A stretch of 64,000 bases of DNA from Channallabes apus (lineage: Eukaryota; Chordata; Actinopteri; Siluriformes; Clariidae). The DNA lies in NCBI GenBank assembly GCA_030522415.1, contig CM060125.1, forward strand, positions 6,310,901-6,374,900. The letters are read 5' to 3'. The notes beneath the pieces are model-generated. The model searched no databases. It was not told where the DNA came from and saw only the letters and a program-made list of their open reading frames with translations. This document shows, one piece after another, positions 1 through 10,620 of the stretch; positions within the stretch are counted from its first letter, which is position 1; each line of letters starts with the position of its first letter. Made by a program: the position numbers and the translations under genes.

Positions 1-45
1 TCCACAAGTTCCGCATCTAAACTGCCCTTTTTTACAGTGACATAG

Positions 46-794
46 GCTACGTTTACACTGCAGGTCTCTATGCTTAATTCCGATTTGTTGCCTATATCTG
101 ATTTTTTTGACTGTCTGTTTACACGTTCTTTTAACTTTGACTCATACTCGATTCACGTATTTACACTTGCCATACCATCTGTAACATCGTGCATACTTAA
201 AGGGAGGTTCTTGCGCTACACACTAGCCAAGAAAGATGAAGGTGAAATATGCTTAACGCTATCTCTGCTATATACAGTATGCAAAGTTCACGCACCATGG
301 TTTTAAAACAGAGGAGGAGAAAAAAACGCCATAATTGCAACCTGCGCATATGCTTCATTCACCAAATACTGATTTCTTAATGTTATTTAGCCGAAATAAG
401 CATTAACACAAGGCGTGTGTGTGTTGGAGGGAGGGGGGGGTTGTTCTTTTCCTTTTCCATGTCACCTGCAATGTTGTAATTCGACACGCGCTTCCACCGG
501 AGAATAACATTACGTCATTAAACGGCGAAGAAGTCGCAGTTTTAATGACGTACAGAACACAATGCCTCAGGAAATCCGATCTGTCTGTTTACACGACAAT
601 CACATTAGCACATATCTGATTTATATCTGATTTATTTCCACATATGAAGGAGGCCTGAAACCGATCTCAAAATATCGGAATGCATGCGTTTTTTTCCTGT
701 TTACACGGACATAGAACATATCCGATATGTGTCACATACTGTATGAGCAAAAAATTTGAATTGGGTCACATTTACCTGGCAGTGTAAACGTAGC
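46..794. mobile_element. Non-autonomous terminal-inverted-repeat DNA transposon (MITE-like)
   Basis: The ends are inverted copies: GCTACGTTTACACTGCAGG at 46-64 and its complement, with one indel, ending at 794. Direct CATAG flanks (41-45 and 795-799) look like a 5-bp target duplication; a 3-bp ATA duplication with a one-base-longer inverted repeat is also possible. Inside are repeated subterminal motifs such as TGTTTACACG and ATCGGAAT. No transposase is encoded; the short ORFs match nothing I recognise. The superfamily is unresolved (hAT-like or PIF/Harbinger-like). Confidence 0.75.
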
Positions 795-799
795 CATAG

Positions 800-1204
800 T
801 CATGCAACTATGTGTAACATTGGAATGACATCACAGACATTACACACAATACGGTTGTCATAAATGGATGCTTAACTAATAGCTTAATGCTAAATGAATA
901 ACTGATAAACTTGGGGCTTAGTGCACAATCAACAAAACACAATAAAATGAAATGAATAAAATAAAATAAACACAACAACAAATTCATAAAATACAATATG
1001 GCTCTTACATTCCAGCCCCTAATTGACAGGCAGGGAGACTGGCAATTACATTTTTGTGTGTGTGTTTTTTTTTTGTAAGGCCATGAAATCAAACCTTCTT
1101 AACTTTTTAACCTTTTTTAAAATCTTTTAAGGGTATGGTATTTGGCTCAAAGTGTTTACATTTCCGTACCAAAACAAACAGTCGTAACTAGTTATGATAT
1201 AATT
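800..1204. other. AT-rich spacer without recognisable gene
   Basis: AT-rich DNA with a short TG/T-rich tract near 1055-1075. It lies between the MITE and the 3' end of the BEL/Pao element. A BEL long terminal repeat would be expected here on the minus strand, but I could not recognise one. Confidence 0.4.
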
Positions 1205-2004
1205 AACAGTCCATTTCACATATTAGGCACAGCTTGTCAATGGGTCTTTCCAGAATGCTGGTCTTAGTTTTAACTAGCACACGTCTCACAAGTCCCCTTT
1301 TGTCAGGGAACACTTTCGTGATTCGTCCGATGACCCATGAGTTTCTTGAAGAAGACTCGTCAATTATTAGAACTACATCTCCAATCGAGAGTTTTTTTTT
1401 TCACTTGAAACCATTTTTGATGTTCCTGAAGCAAGGGCAAGTATTCACGCACCCATCGCTTCCAGAATAGGTCAGCAAGATACTGCTTCCACCTGCGACG
1501 TGCATAAGTGTCCTCTTTCTTAAAAAGTCCAGGAGGCAAGTTTGGCTGTTTTTTCATCAGCAGCAGGTGGTTGGGTGTCAAGGGTTCTAGGTCTGTAGGA
1601 TCGTCCGTAACAGCAGTGAGGGGTCTGTCATTCATTATTGCTTCCACTTCGCATAGGAATGTATGCAAGATCTCATCATTTAGTGTTTGTTCTTTCAGTA
1701 CTGATCTCAAGATCTTTCTAACTGATTTGATCTGCCTTTCCCATACTCCACCGAAATGAGACCCAGAAGGTGGATTAAATGTCCACTGTATGCCCCTTTG
1801 CGTAAGGAAGCTTTCAATTTGTGACTGATTCCATTGCTGGATGGCCTCGCACATTTCAGACTCAGCGCCTATAAAATTTGTTCCATTGTCACTTCTCATA
1901 ATTGACACCTGACCTCTTCTGCTCACAAAGCGTCGAATGGCATTCACACAAGAGTCTGTGTCAAGGGATTGCGGAACTTCGATGTGCACGGCTCTTGTTG
2001 TCAG
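1205..2004 (-). pseudogene. BEL/Pao integrase, C-terminal half (piece 5 of the split element)
   Basis: The minus strand encodes the catalytic core and C-terminal part of a BEL/Pao integrase. Visible motifs are RAVHIE, the second catalytic Asp in RSDNGTNF, and the Glu-containing HFGGVWERQIK, followed by the BEL-specific tail (PLTPNHLLLMK, then a Trp/Arg-rich WKRWVREYLPLLQ). Near 1390 a run of T (A on the coding strand) shifts the frame. The protein then resumes in another frame with GDVVLI and WVMGRI, down to about 1205. A hAT inserted at 2004/2005 separates this from piece 4, but the reading frame continues across it from 4072. Integrase normally inserts the cDNA into the host genome; this copy is dead. 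Confidence 0.9.
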
Positions 2005-4063
2005 CAGAGGTGTCAAGTAACGAAGTACAAATACTTCGTTACATTACTTAAGTAGAGATTTTTGGTATCTATACTTTACTGGATTTATTATTTTTCAGCT
2101 GACTTTTTACTTCTACTCCTTACATTTTCACGTAATTATCTGTACTTTCTACTCCTTACATTTTTAAAATAGCCTCGTTACTCCTATTTTATTTCAGCAT
2201 GTCATTAAAAAAAATTAATAAAAATTGCGCCATCTGGATGGAGCGAATTTGATTGTGGTTGGATGAGAAGTATAAACATACCATTCCGACACCCTATTGG
2301 TTGGTACGCGATCCATGGCACCTACACATGGCGTCACGTCACACACTCCAGCAAGGACGTTTGAATAAAATAGCATTTTCGGTTGATAATACCCCTATCT
2401 CACCTACGCGGTTTCGCGCAGTGGCCGTAAGTAGGGTTCATCATGATTCAGCACGAGTTTTTGCGCTTTGATTACGTTTCCATCTTTCCACGTGAATAAT
2501 TAAAGGTGAATTTTTTTAGTGGTCCTCGCGGAAGCTTGCAGACCTTGCAGAACTTGGCGGCAGCTCACGGTACCTAACATCGCATCTCACCGTGAGTCAA
2601 ACCGCATAGGTGAGATAGGGCTGTGATAAGTAGACGAAGATGTCCGTGATAGAGACTCAAGATTCGAGCGAAATGTCACAACCAAGCACCAGCGAGGAAG
2701 GTAACAGCACCAGGAGGGTAACAGGAATGATATATATATATAAATCCAAATAACTTTACAGATCTTCATTGTAAAGGGTTTAAACAATGTTTTCCATGCA
2801 TGTTCAATTAACCATAATCAATTAATTAACATGCACCTGTGGAATGGTCGTTAAGACCTTAACAGCTTACAGAAAGTAGGCATTTAAGGTCACAGTTCTA
2901 AAAACGCAGGACACTAAAGAGACTTGTCTACCGACTGTGAAAAACACCCAAAGAAAGATGCCCAGGGTCCCTGCTCATCTGCATGAACATGCATTAGGCA
3001 TGCTGCAGGGAGGCATGAGGACTGCTGATGTGGCTAGGGCAATAAATTGCCATGCCCGCACTGTGAGACGCCTAAGACAGCGTTACAGGGAGACAGAAAG
3101 GAAAGCTGATCATCCTCGCAGTGGAAGACCACGTGTAACAACACCTGCACAGGATGGGTACATCTGAATATCACACCTGCATGACAGGTACAGGATGGCC
3201 ACAACAACTGCCCGAGTCACACCAGGAACACACAATCCCTCCATCAGTGCTCAGACAAATCTGGTCCAGTCCATGAGGAGGAGATGCACTGCAGTACTTC
3301 AAACAGCAGGTGGCCACACCAGGTACTTTTGATTTTGAGCCTCCCTTCATTCAGGGACACATTGTGAAACATTTTTAGTTTATGTCTTATGGTGTTGACT
3401 CTTTTAGTGTTCATACAAATATTTACACATTAAGATTACTGAAAGTAAAAACTGTTGAAATTCAGAGGACGTTTCTTTTTTTTTGCTGAGATTATCATTC
3501 ATTCTGACAGCACTAATGTTTATTGTAGACAATGATACAAGGTTAATTGTTACTAAGCCTGCCCTGGGTACACTAATTTTCTTGTATGTTGCCCTCACAG
3601 ATTCCTGCAGCTAAGCTTGGATGTACATTTACATTCCAATAAAGGTTACTGATGACATGCCTCTGAAGTTTTACTTTTTGCACCATTAAAATACTTATAG
3701 GCAATTTATCTTCTTCTCCATAAAACATGTTAATGCTCAGTAGTACACATATATGGTTCTTTAATGTATTTGCATTGTACTAAAATGTATTCTTTTTCAA
3801 TTGCCATATACACATTTTTCTTTTTTTTTAATGAGGTGTTAGTGCAGTATATAGGCCCGTGGCACAGCCTAAGCTTTTATCCTTAATGCTTTTTCCCCCT
3901 CACGTTACTTTTATACTTTTAAGGAGTTTTGAAACCAGTACTTTTACACTTTTACTTGAGTAAAAAGCTTGAGTTGATACTTCAACTTCTAAAGAAGTCT
4001 TTTTAAACCCTAGTATCCATACTTCTACTCAAGTAATGAATGTGAATACTTTTGACACCACTG
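2005..4063. mobile_element. Tol2-like hAT DNA transposon, non-autonomous
   Basis: The element begins CAGAGGTGTCAAGTAACGAA and ends TTTTGACACCACTG, the Tol2-like hAT end pattern with AAGTA-rich subterminal repeats. It is flanked by a perfect 8-bp duplication, GTTGTCAG at 1997-2004 and 4064-4071, the expected hAT length. It interrupts the BEL integrase frame. No hAT transposase is visible. Internal cargo includes an inverted pair (2394-2414 with 2599-2619, one mismatch) and a Tc1-like fragment. Confidence 0.93.
2820..3490 (+). mobile_element. Deleted Tc1/mariner-like fragment nested in the hAT
   Basis: A 76-residue open frame at 2937-3167 has the paired-type helix-turn-helix layout of a Tc1 transposase N terminus: an ALGMLQGGMRTADVARAI helix pair, then RTVRRLRQRY, then the GRPR hook (SGRPRVTT). 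The frame stops at a TGA after 3164. Further transposase-like sequence in disturbed frames continues to about 3330. The catalytic DDE region is missing. The stretch ends with GGACGTTTCTTTTTTTTTGC near 3465-3487, resembling a Tc1-type terminus common in fish. Exact borders are uncertain. Confidence 0.65.
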
Positions 4064-4071
4064 GTTGTCAG

Positions 4072-4662
4072 ACAAGTGAAAAGTATGCCATATCATTTAA
4101 CATTACTTCTGCCACGCTTGACCTCGAAGGGTCTGAAATAGTCAACTACCAGGTTAGTAAAAGGTGGGTGATCTGGTGTTATTCTATCATCTGGCAGCTC
4201 TGACATTTTTTGCTCACCTGTTTTCGATCTGATCTTTCTACATGCCACACACCTGGAGAGAAACTTTCTCACGAGCTAGTTAGCGTTTAGGATCCAGTAT
4301 TTCTGCCGCAATTCTGAAAGCATGTAGTTTCTACCAAGATGTCCAACCTTTTCATGAATGTCTCTTAAGATTAAAGTTGTGACGTGTGAATCTTTAGGTA
4401 TAATGACTGGGTGTTTAACGTGCTCAGGCATTGCAGACCTACCGAGACGTCCTCCGACTCTCAGCAATCCATCCTGCAGTACTGGGTCCAGTTTAGACAG
4501 ACAACTGTTTCTTTTTACGGCTACACTGTTTTTTTGCAGCGTGGAAATTCCCTTTTTGAGTTTTGCAGCTGCATTACCATTTTGCAACGTGAAGAATTCT
4601 TAAAATTTTTGGCTTTGACTGAACTTAATCACTGCATTTTCTGATCGTTCCTGCGTGCTGAA
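4072..4662 (-). pseudogene. BEL/Pao integrase, N-terminal half (piece 4)
   Basis: On the minus strand this reads from ENAVIKFSQSQKF through KLDPVLQDGLLRVGGRLG to the zinc-binding region: HVKHPVIIPKDSHV, HEKVGHLGRNYML, then CVACRK. It continues to the first catalytic Asp (VDYFRPF) and YGILFTC, joining the frame of piece 5 across the hAT. This is the conserved H2C2 plus catalytic-core order of BEL/Pao integrase. In-frame stops are present: TAA near 4600, one just after WILNAN at about 4278, and a TGA before YGILF at about 4090. The enzyme cannot be functional. Confidence 0.88.
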
Positions 4663-5481
4663 AATCACTTTTGCCGTTCAAGGTAATTTATCTGTGCACT
4701 CTCTCACTCTTCTGTCCGCTCACTGTCATAAAGTGACACACAAACTGCAGCAGGTTTGTAAACTTTGCGACTATTCCAGCCAACCGGAGTCTAGACGGCG
4801 CCCCACCAGCCAATCAGAGGCTGGAGGCGGGCAGATTCGGACTGTCCGTTCTCTGATTGGCTCCCCAGTCCTCCGATACTAGTTTGAATTAACAGCTGAA
4901 GCTGCATCATCGCGTGCGTTAGTTCGTATCGTTATTATTTTATTTTCATCGGCATAAGGTAAATTTAACGGTTTTAAATTAAGTACATACTTTAATCTAT
5001 AGTATGTATTGTCTAATGTGTTGTTGTTAATGTGTTATGTACTATACTTGTGGTATAGTGGCTCTGTAGCTCTCTGCCTGTTTTCAGTCTCTGTGTAACA
5101 GAATCAACACACCAGGTTTAAACTAATACTGTACCTGTAGATTCTAATACTAATGTCTGTCTGTGTTCACACACCAGGTTTAAACTAATAGTGTACCTGT
5201 AGATTCTAATACTAATGTCTGTCTGTGTTCACACACCAGTTTATATTTTAGTTTGTGTGTTTGTAAGACAACCTGATGTTTTGTTGAGCACAAATAAACT
5301 ATAGAAGTGCTTTTTTTTTAACCTTGTGCAAATTAAATCTGTTGAACTCATGAATAAAGTCTGCCTCATAATTACTGATGTAATGCTTTTCAAAAACATG
5401 TTATAGTGTAGAAAATGCAATTAGCATTTGTAAATTATCCTAAACACTTAATGTACTGCTAACACATTTGCAATACAGTAT
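4663..5481. other. Inserted block of unknown origin with promoter-like and repeated sequence
   Basis: Part of a 3.3-kb block (4663-7958) interrupting the BEL element. GCTGAA occurs at both borders (4657-4662 and 7959-7964), possibly a target duplication. It contains a perfect inverted repeat of AGCCAATCAGAG (4808-4819) with CTCTGATTGGCT (4851-4862), that is, two opposed CCAAT boxes. There is a possible splice donor near 4957 and a 62-bp tandem repeat. No protein is recognisable. Confidence 0.5.
5109..5240. repeat. 62-bp tandem repeat, about 2.1 copies
   Basis: Units begin ACACCAGGTTTAAACTAATA at 5109 and 5171, with a third partial start at 5233. The first two copies differ by only a few bases. 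Confidence 0.9.
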
Positions 5482-5670
5482 TGTGGCGTGGGCGGGGCGT
5501 CGGCTTGTGACCGTCGTGCCTTCTGGGAGGTGTTCTTTTTGTGTTCACCCTATTTGGGACTTGTGTTTAGGTTAGTGGCTTCAGCCAAGTTTGAGTATGT
5601 GTACATGTGTGCTATCTCTACGTGTGTGTGTGCTGCGTTCTGCTACCATTCTCCAGTTCCAGCTAATAGC

Positions 5671-5714
<44 letters not shown>
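5671..5714. repeat. (TA)n tract at the left flank of the Tc1
   Basis: An uninterrupted TA dinucleotide run directly abuts the Tc1 terminus. Tc1 elements target TA, so the tract either was the target or grew from the duplicated TA. Confidence 0.9.
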
Positions 5715-5717
<3 letters not shown>

Positions 5718-7332
5718 TGGTGTGAAAAACTATTTGCCCCCCTCCTGATTTCTTATTCTTTTGCATGTTTGTCACACAAAATGTTTCTGATCATCAAACA
5801 CATTTAACTATTAGTCAAAGATAACACAAGTAAACACAAAATGCAGTTTTTATATGAGGGGTTTTATTATTTAGTGAGAAAAAAAATCCAAACCTACATG
5901 GCCCTGTGTGAAAAAGTAATTGCCCCCTGAACCTAATAACTGGTTGGGCCACTCTTAGCAGCAATAACTGCAAACAAGCATTTGCGATAACTTGCAACAA
6001 GTCTTTTACAGCGCTCTGGAGGAATTTTGGCCCACTCATCTTTGCAGAATTGTTGTAATTCAGCTTTATTTGAGGGTTTTCTAGCATGAACCGCCTTTTT
6101 AAGATCATGCCACAACATCTCAATAGGATTCAGGTCAGGACTTTGACTAGGCCACTCCAAAATCTTCATTTTGTTTTTCTTCAGCCATTCAGAGGTGGAT
6201 TTGCTGGTGTGTTTTGGGTCATTGTCCTGCTGCAGCACCCAAGATCGCTTCAGCTTGAGTTGACGAACAGATGGCCGGACATTCTCCTTCAGGATTTTTT
6301 GGTAGACAGTAGAATTCATGGTTCCATCTATCACAGCAAGCCTTCCAGGTCCTGAAGCAGCAAAACAACCCCAGACCATCACACTACCACCACCATATTT
6401 TACTGTTGGTATGATGTTCTTTTTCTGAAATGCTGTGTTACTTTCACGCCAGATGTAACGGGACACGCACCTTCCAAAAAGTTCAACTTTTGTCTCGTCG
6501 GTCCACAAGGTATTTTCCCAAAAGTCTTGGTAATCATTGAGATGTTTTTTTAGCAAAATTGAGACGAGCCTTAATGTTCTTTTTGCTTAAAAGTGGTTTG
6601 CGCCTTGGAAATCTGCCATGCAGGCCGTTTTTGCCCAGTCTCTTTCTTATGGTGGAGTCGTGAACACTGACCTTAATTGAGGCAAGTGAGGCCTGCAGTT
6701 CTTTAGATGTTGTCCTGGGGTCTTTTGTGGCCTCTCGGATGAGTTGTCTCTGCGGTCTTGGGGTAATTTTGGTCGGCCGGCCACTCCTGGGAAGGTTCAC
6801 CATTGTTCCATGTTTTTGCCATTTGTGGATAATGGCTCTCACTGTGGTTCGCTGGAGTCCCAAAGCTTTAGAAATGGCTTTATAACCTTTACCAGACTGA
6901 TAGATCTCAACTACTTTTGTTCTCATTTGTTCCTGAATTTCTTTGGATCTTGGCATGATGTCTAGCTTTTGAGGTGCTTTTGGTCTACTTCTCTGTGTCA
7001 GGTAGCTCCTATTTAAGTGATTTCTTGATTGAAACAGGTGTCGCAGTAATCAGGCCTGGGGGTGACTACAGAAATTGAACTCAGGTGTGATAAACCACAG
7101 TTAAGTTATTTTTTAACAAGGGGGGCAATCACTTTTTCACACAGGGCCATGTAGATTTGGAGCATTTTTTCTCCCTTAATAACTTAAACCTTCATTTAAA
7201 AACTGCATTTTGTGTTCAATTATGTTATCTTTGACTAATAGTTAATGGTTTTTGATGAGCAGAAACATTTAAGTGTGACAAACATGCAAAAGAATAAGAA
7301 ATCAGGAAGGGGGCAAATAGTTTTTCACACCA

Positions 7333-7335
<3 letters not shown>
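5715..7335 (-). mobile_element. Tc1/mariner transposon with IR/DR ends, nearly intact
   Basis: The ends are CAGTGGTGTGAAAAACTATT and its complement, within inverted repeats about 200 bp long. Each arm carries an inner direct-repeat version of the end near the phrase ACATGGCCCTGTGTGAAAAA (around 5895-5925) and its mirror near 7110-7155. This is the IR/DR architecture seen in Sleeping Beauty-type elements. TA dinucleotides flank both ends. The transposase lies on the minus strand (next entry). Confidence 0.95.
5933..6956 (-). pseudogene. Tc1 transposase with one frameshift
   Basis: Two overlapping frames make one transposase of about 340 codons, the normal Tc1 length. The first (6956-6534) begins MPRSKEIQEQ and holds the paired-like DNA-binding domain: helix-turn-helix motifs around YKAISKALGLQRTTV and the SGRPTKITPR hook. 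The second (6556-5933) holds the catalytic domain with DD34E residues in WTDET, QQDNDPKH and SPDLNPIE, plus the glycine-rich GGGSVMVWGCF. The frames part at a run of seven A on the coding strand near 6546-6552, just after LNFAKK. A homopolymer slip is the simplest cause. I saw no other nonsense change, so the element looks recently active. Confidence 0.93.

Positions 7336-7381
<46 letters not shown>
7336..7381. repeat. (TA)n tract at the right flank of the Tc1
   Basis: Mirror of the tract on the other side of the transposon; it ends just before the LTR sequence resumes at GTGTGGGGGTG. Confidence 0.9.
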
Positions 7382-7387
<6 letters not shown>

Positions 7388-7499
7388 GGGGTGAAATAAA
7401 CTACTTTCAGTCATTACATTGGATAGCCACCAAACTCACTCATCCTCCAAGTTCCCTGCTAGTGTCGGAAAACGCTACAGTATTATAGAAGGTTTTGTG

Positions 7500-7958
7500 T
7501 ACTGTATGATACAATAAAGTATATTTGTATTAACCACAAAGTGTACTTCTTTAGTATTTGTAATTGGCCAGAAGTATACTCATAGTATATTAATCATGTA
7601 TTTGTAATACAGAAAAAATAGCTGTAATGTACGTATAATACATTAAATATTTACTTAAATTTTATTAATAATACTGTCAGTTATGTACGTTAGTAAGCAC
7701 ACAGCCATATACTTTAAGTGTACTAAAGTATACTTAAAGTTGTTCCACTTTAGCACACAAAAGTATACTTAATACACTTAAAATTGTGCTTTTGTACAAT
7801 TTAATTACAACTTAAATACACTTAGTACAAAATTAGTTGTTCCAAAATAGCAAACTTCAAGTATACTAGTCATTAGTCTGGAGCAAGTACATTTAAGTAT
7901 GCTTTGGCATGCTAGGATTTAATATACTTTTTTTTTGTTTTATACTTTTTTTACTTGG
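7500..7958. repeat. AT-rich palindromic repeat, probable MITE remnant
   Basis: Dense in AAGTATACTT-type self-complementary words in both orientations (for example near 7730-7775 and 7855-7870) and closed by a T-rich end, TACTTTTTTTACTTGG. This resembles fold-back MITEs common in fish. No coding potential. Confidence 0.5.
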
Positions 7959-7997
7959 GCTGAATTGTTAGAGACTTATGGTTTTCTGTCATTGGGT
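7959..7997 (-). pseudogene. BEL/Pao fragment between two insertions (piece 3)
   Basis: These 39 bases read on the minus strand in the same frame as the end of piece 2 (RAND, at 24677-24690). After the shared GGGT duplication the frame goes on with MTENHKSLTIQPK. The sequence lies between RNase H and integrase in the BEL polyprotein. Frame continuity across the 16.7-kb ERV supports both the assignment and the exact ERV junction. Confidence 0.75.
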
Positions 7998-8418
7998 GGT
8001 AATGGAAAAATCATATTTTAATTATGTATTAATTTGATCCTTGTAGTAAGTGTGTCACGTAGACGTTAGAAGTTTGAACTTGTCTGTCGAAGCTTAGAGA
8101 CACAAGGCCGAGAACAGAATAGAAACAACCTGATTGTAGTTGTCCCTGAATAAATGATAAGGCATGGACATCTGGTCTGGGGCAGATAAAGAGTCATGAG
8201 TTTGAATGTAGGAACTTCATGTTGATTATGTTAACAGAGATGTTTGTGTATAAAATAGGTCAGCTGGAGAAAGAGATCACCTTTCTCTATGGTGCAACTG
8301 TTTGCTGTATGAGACTGGTCCTTCTGCAGAAGTTTAAAATAAAACCTTTGTTACTTTGCTCTTACCCAGTGTATGGATTACTTGTCTTAATAATATTGGT
8401 TTCATAATTTCCTCCACA
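7998..8418 (+). repeat. ERV 5' LTR
   Basis: About 98% like the 3' LTR. It starts GGTAATGG where the other starts TGTAATGG (first base changed) and ends CTCCACA. An AATAAA signal sits near 8339 (TTTAAAATAAAACC). Relative to the 3' LTR it lacks nine bases after TTCATGT near 8220. A plausible primer-binding site, TTGGCGTTGTCGGCAG, follows two bases downstream at 8421; I could not assign its tRNA. Confidence 0.92.
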
Positions 8419-9095
8419 ACTTGGCGTTGTCGGCAGTTCTCCGTGTTTGAGGAGGGCATTGGAGAATCCCGGGGAGGCGTAAGCGCTGACGCCTTGAAGG
8501 CTTTTCACTTCATCTCAAACGCTTAATTGGCAATCGAGTGTGAGAGGACCGGGGATTCACCATGTCACCTCAACACCGGAGTTAAAAGAACTAAAATAGT
8601 GTGGTAAGGAAATTTTTTAAGTTGTAAGTCTTTAAGTTGTAATTGTCAAAGTCTTTAAGTTGTAATTGAGTAAGAAGTGCGCTTTCTCACAGTGGCTGGG
8701 ATAGATTTAAACTTGGATCTATCACACGAGTCTGGGATTCGTGAAAAGTACCCAAAAAGTGCAAAGGCGCACAAAAGAGAGAGAGATAGGGTACTGGTTT
8801 CGCCTCGTTTACGAAAACTTGGCCCCGCAGCAGACGTGCTCGGTGTGAGGACCTCCGGAGGTAAAGCAAGTCAGAGTGCAGGGTTGCAAGGTGCACACGT
8901 AAAAGTCAAGAGGACTTTACGGGAAAAAGGAAAAGCAGTCAAGGGGACTGTTGAGGTAAATTAAGGTAGAGTGTAAAGTGCACCGGTAAAAGTCAAGAGG
9001 ACTTTACGGCAGAGTGCAAGCTGCACCGGTAGCAGTCAAGGGGACTGTGAGAGCACTGTGAGTTAGTGGCACGCGTAAATTGACAAGTAAAAATC

Positions 9096-10602
9096 ATGGG
9101 TAACAGCAAAAAAAAAAAAAAAAAGATCTTGTGGCGTTCCTTGGTAAAGATAACATCTAAATTATGTTTGAGAAATGTGGAAATCCAGGGGGAAAAAAAG
9201 AAGAAAAAAAAGAGAAATGTAGAATTATTAATGACTGAGATTGCTTTTGAGTTGTGGATGTGTGAATCATGTGTTGATACATAATTACAATAACAAAAAG
9301 AAAAACAAAGTGAACATTAATTGGGTAGGATTTAATATGTGGAAGGCAGAAGCAGAACTTAGAGAAAAACGCATACAACCTAAAATGCAAGCACAAAACA
9401 TTGATTCTTTTCAGTGTGTTAAGTCTGTTTCAGATCCCGACCTGGACGGCTGCCCCCTGCGACCCCCAGCTCTTAGACAGAAAGCCCCTTCAGCAGATCC
9501 AGTAAGACAGCATGGACAAGAGACTTCTCGGCAGGCCCAAGGCCCCAGCACAGCCAGCACAGCAAGCAAGGCTCTGTCTCCAATTTCGTCACATACTCGA
9601 ACCAAGGCTCAGCTGAAAAGAGGTTGGCTGATCGACAACCACCACCTGATGACAGCGAGGACGAGAGAGAGGAATTCTTAGGAGCTACAGGAAGTGTTCA
9701 TCAAGTAATCACTGCTCCAATGATGGAAGTAGCAGGGGCGGATGGCACAGCGATGCTTGTTCACCGACCATGGACAATAAAGGATATTGAAAATGCACAT
9801 GGACAGCTCCCAGACCCGAGAGAGGGGGGAGGACAGAAATTCGGTGATGAAATGAGCAGATTTTGCTCAGAGTTTCGCCCGACATCTTATGAAATGCGAC
9901 GACTTTTAGGGAGAAAACTAGGTGCGGACTTTGCAAAGATTAAGTATTCCTGGCCAACGGACAATGTTTTCGCATAGCGAGCTCAGGCTGATCATGAAGA
10001 AAACCAAGCATTTAATGGTTTTGTGGTGTGCCTTACAGCAGCGTGTAAAGAAGCGTTCCCAGCAAAAATGGATATGACTAAAATATCAATGTGCAAACAA
10101 CAACCAGGAGAGAGCATGTCACAATATCTCACCCGTCTCACTGAGGTACATGATGCAAACAGCGGGTTGGAGAGGCCTGCAGACATGTCTGTGGCAGCAA
10201 TTTCACCGTATGAAGCACATTTGAGATACAGTTTCATAAATGGATTACAGGAGGACATCGCTCAGAAGGTGAAAAACACATGCGTTGGATGGGACACTGG
10301 AAAACTTAGTCTCATTGAACAACATGCAATACACGCGGAAAAGCTGGTATCACAAGAAAAAGATAAGCGCAACAAGAAGAGAGAAGACCAGAGACAATGC
10401 ACAGCTGGCAGTGTTGCAGATGGTAAGACAAACTGCGGATGTACAGTACAGGAGACGTGGAAGAGGCCGAGGAGGCCGTGGACGTGGGAGAACAAATGGC
10501 TGTTATGCATGCAGAAGTGAAGACCATTGGATTAGAGATTGTCTGAGAAGGAGCAGAGGAGAGGAATGGATTAGGAGAGGTGAGGATCAGGGTGGAAATT
10601 GA
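9096..10602 (+). pseudogene. ERV gag remnant (matrix, capsid, nucleocapsid)
   Basis: The likely start at 9096 reads MGNS, a myristoylation-type N terminus typical of retroviral matrix proteins. Two long A runs (about 9109-9124 and 9187-9211) disturb the frame. Proline-rich sequence follows. A capsid-like part at 9624-9977 has the pattern SRFCSEFRPTSYEMRRLLG. A major-homology-like QQPGESMSQYLTRL lies near 10100. An Arg/Gly-rich nucleocapsid carries one CCHC zinc knuckle (CX2CX4HX4C, Cys-Tyr-Ala-Cys ... His ... Cys) at about 10501-10542. At least four frames are used, with stops at about 9280, 9679 and 9975. Gag proteins assemble virions and package RNA; this copy cannot make a full product. 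Confidence 0.85.
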
Positions 10603-10620
10603 CAGAAAAAGGCCGGGGGC

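Larger units (their letters stand above)
5482..7479 (+). mobile_element. Diverged solo LTR of a Ty3/Gypsy family, interrupted by a Tc1 element
   Basis: The outer parts (5482-5670 and 7382-7479) match the LTR of the Gypsy element at 39460-44117. Shared features are the start TGTGGCGTGGGCGGGGC, the phrases TTTGTGTTCACC and TAGGTTAGTGGCTTC, the region around CAGTCATTACATTGGATAGC, and an end like AAAACGCTACA. Flanking GTAT at 5478-5481 and 7480-7483 is a 4-bp target duplication. No internal region is left, so this is a solo LTR formed by LTR-LTR recombination. A Tc1 later inserted into it at a TA tract. Confidence 0.85.

Noticed and set aside
2253..2471. Protein-coding ORF inside the hAT
   Set aside because: No recognisable domain; part of its length is one arm of an inverted repeat.
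5109..5240. CRISPR-like array
   Set aside because: Just a 62-bp tandem repeat with no spacers, in eukaryotic DNA.
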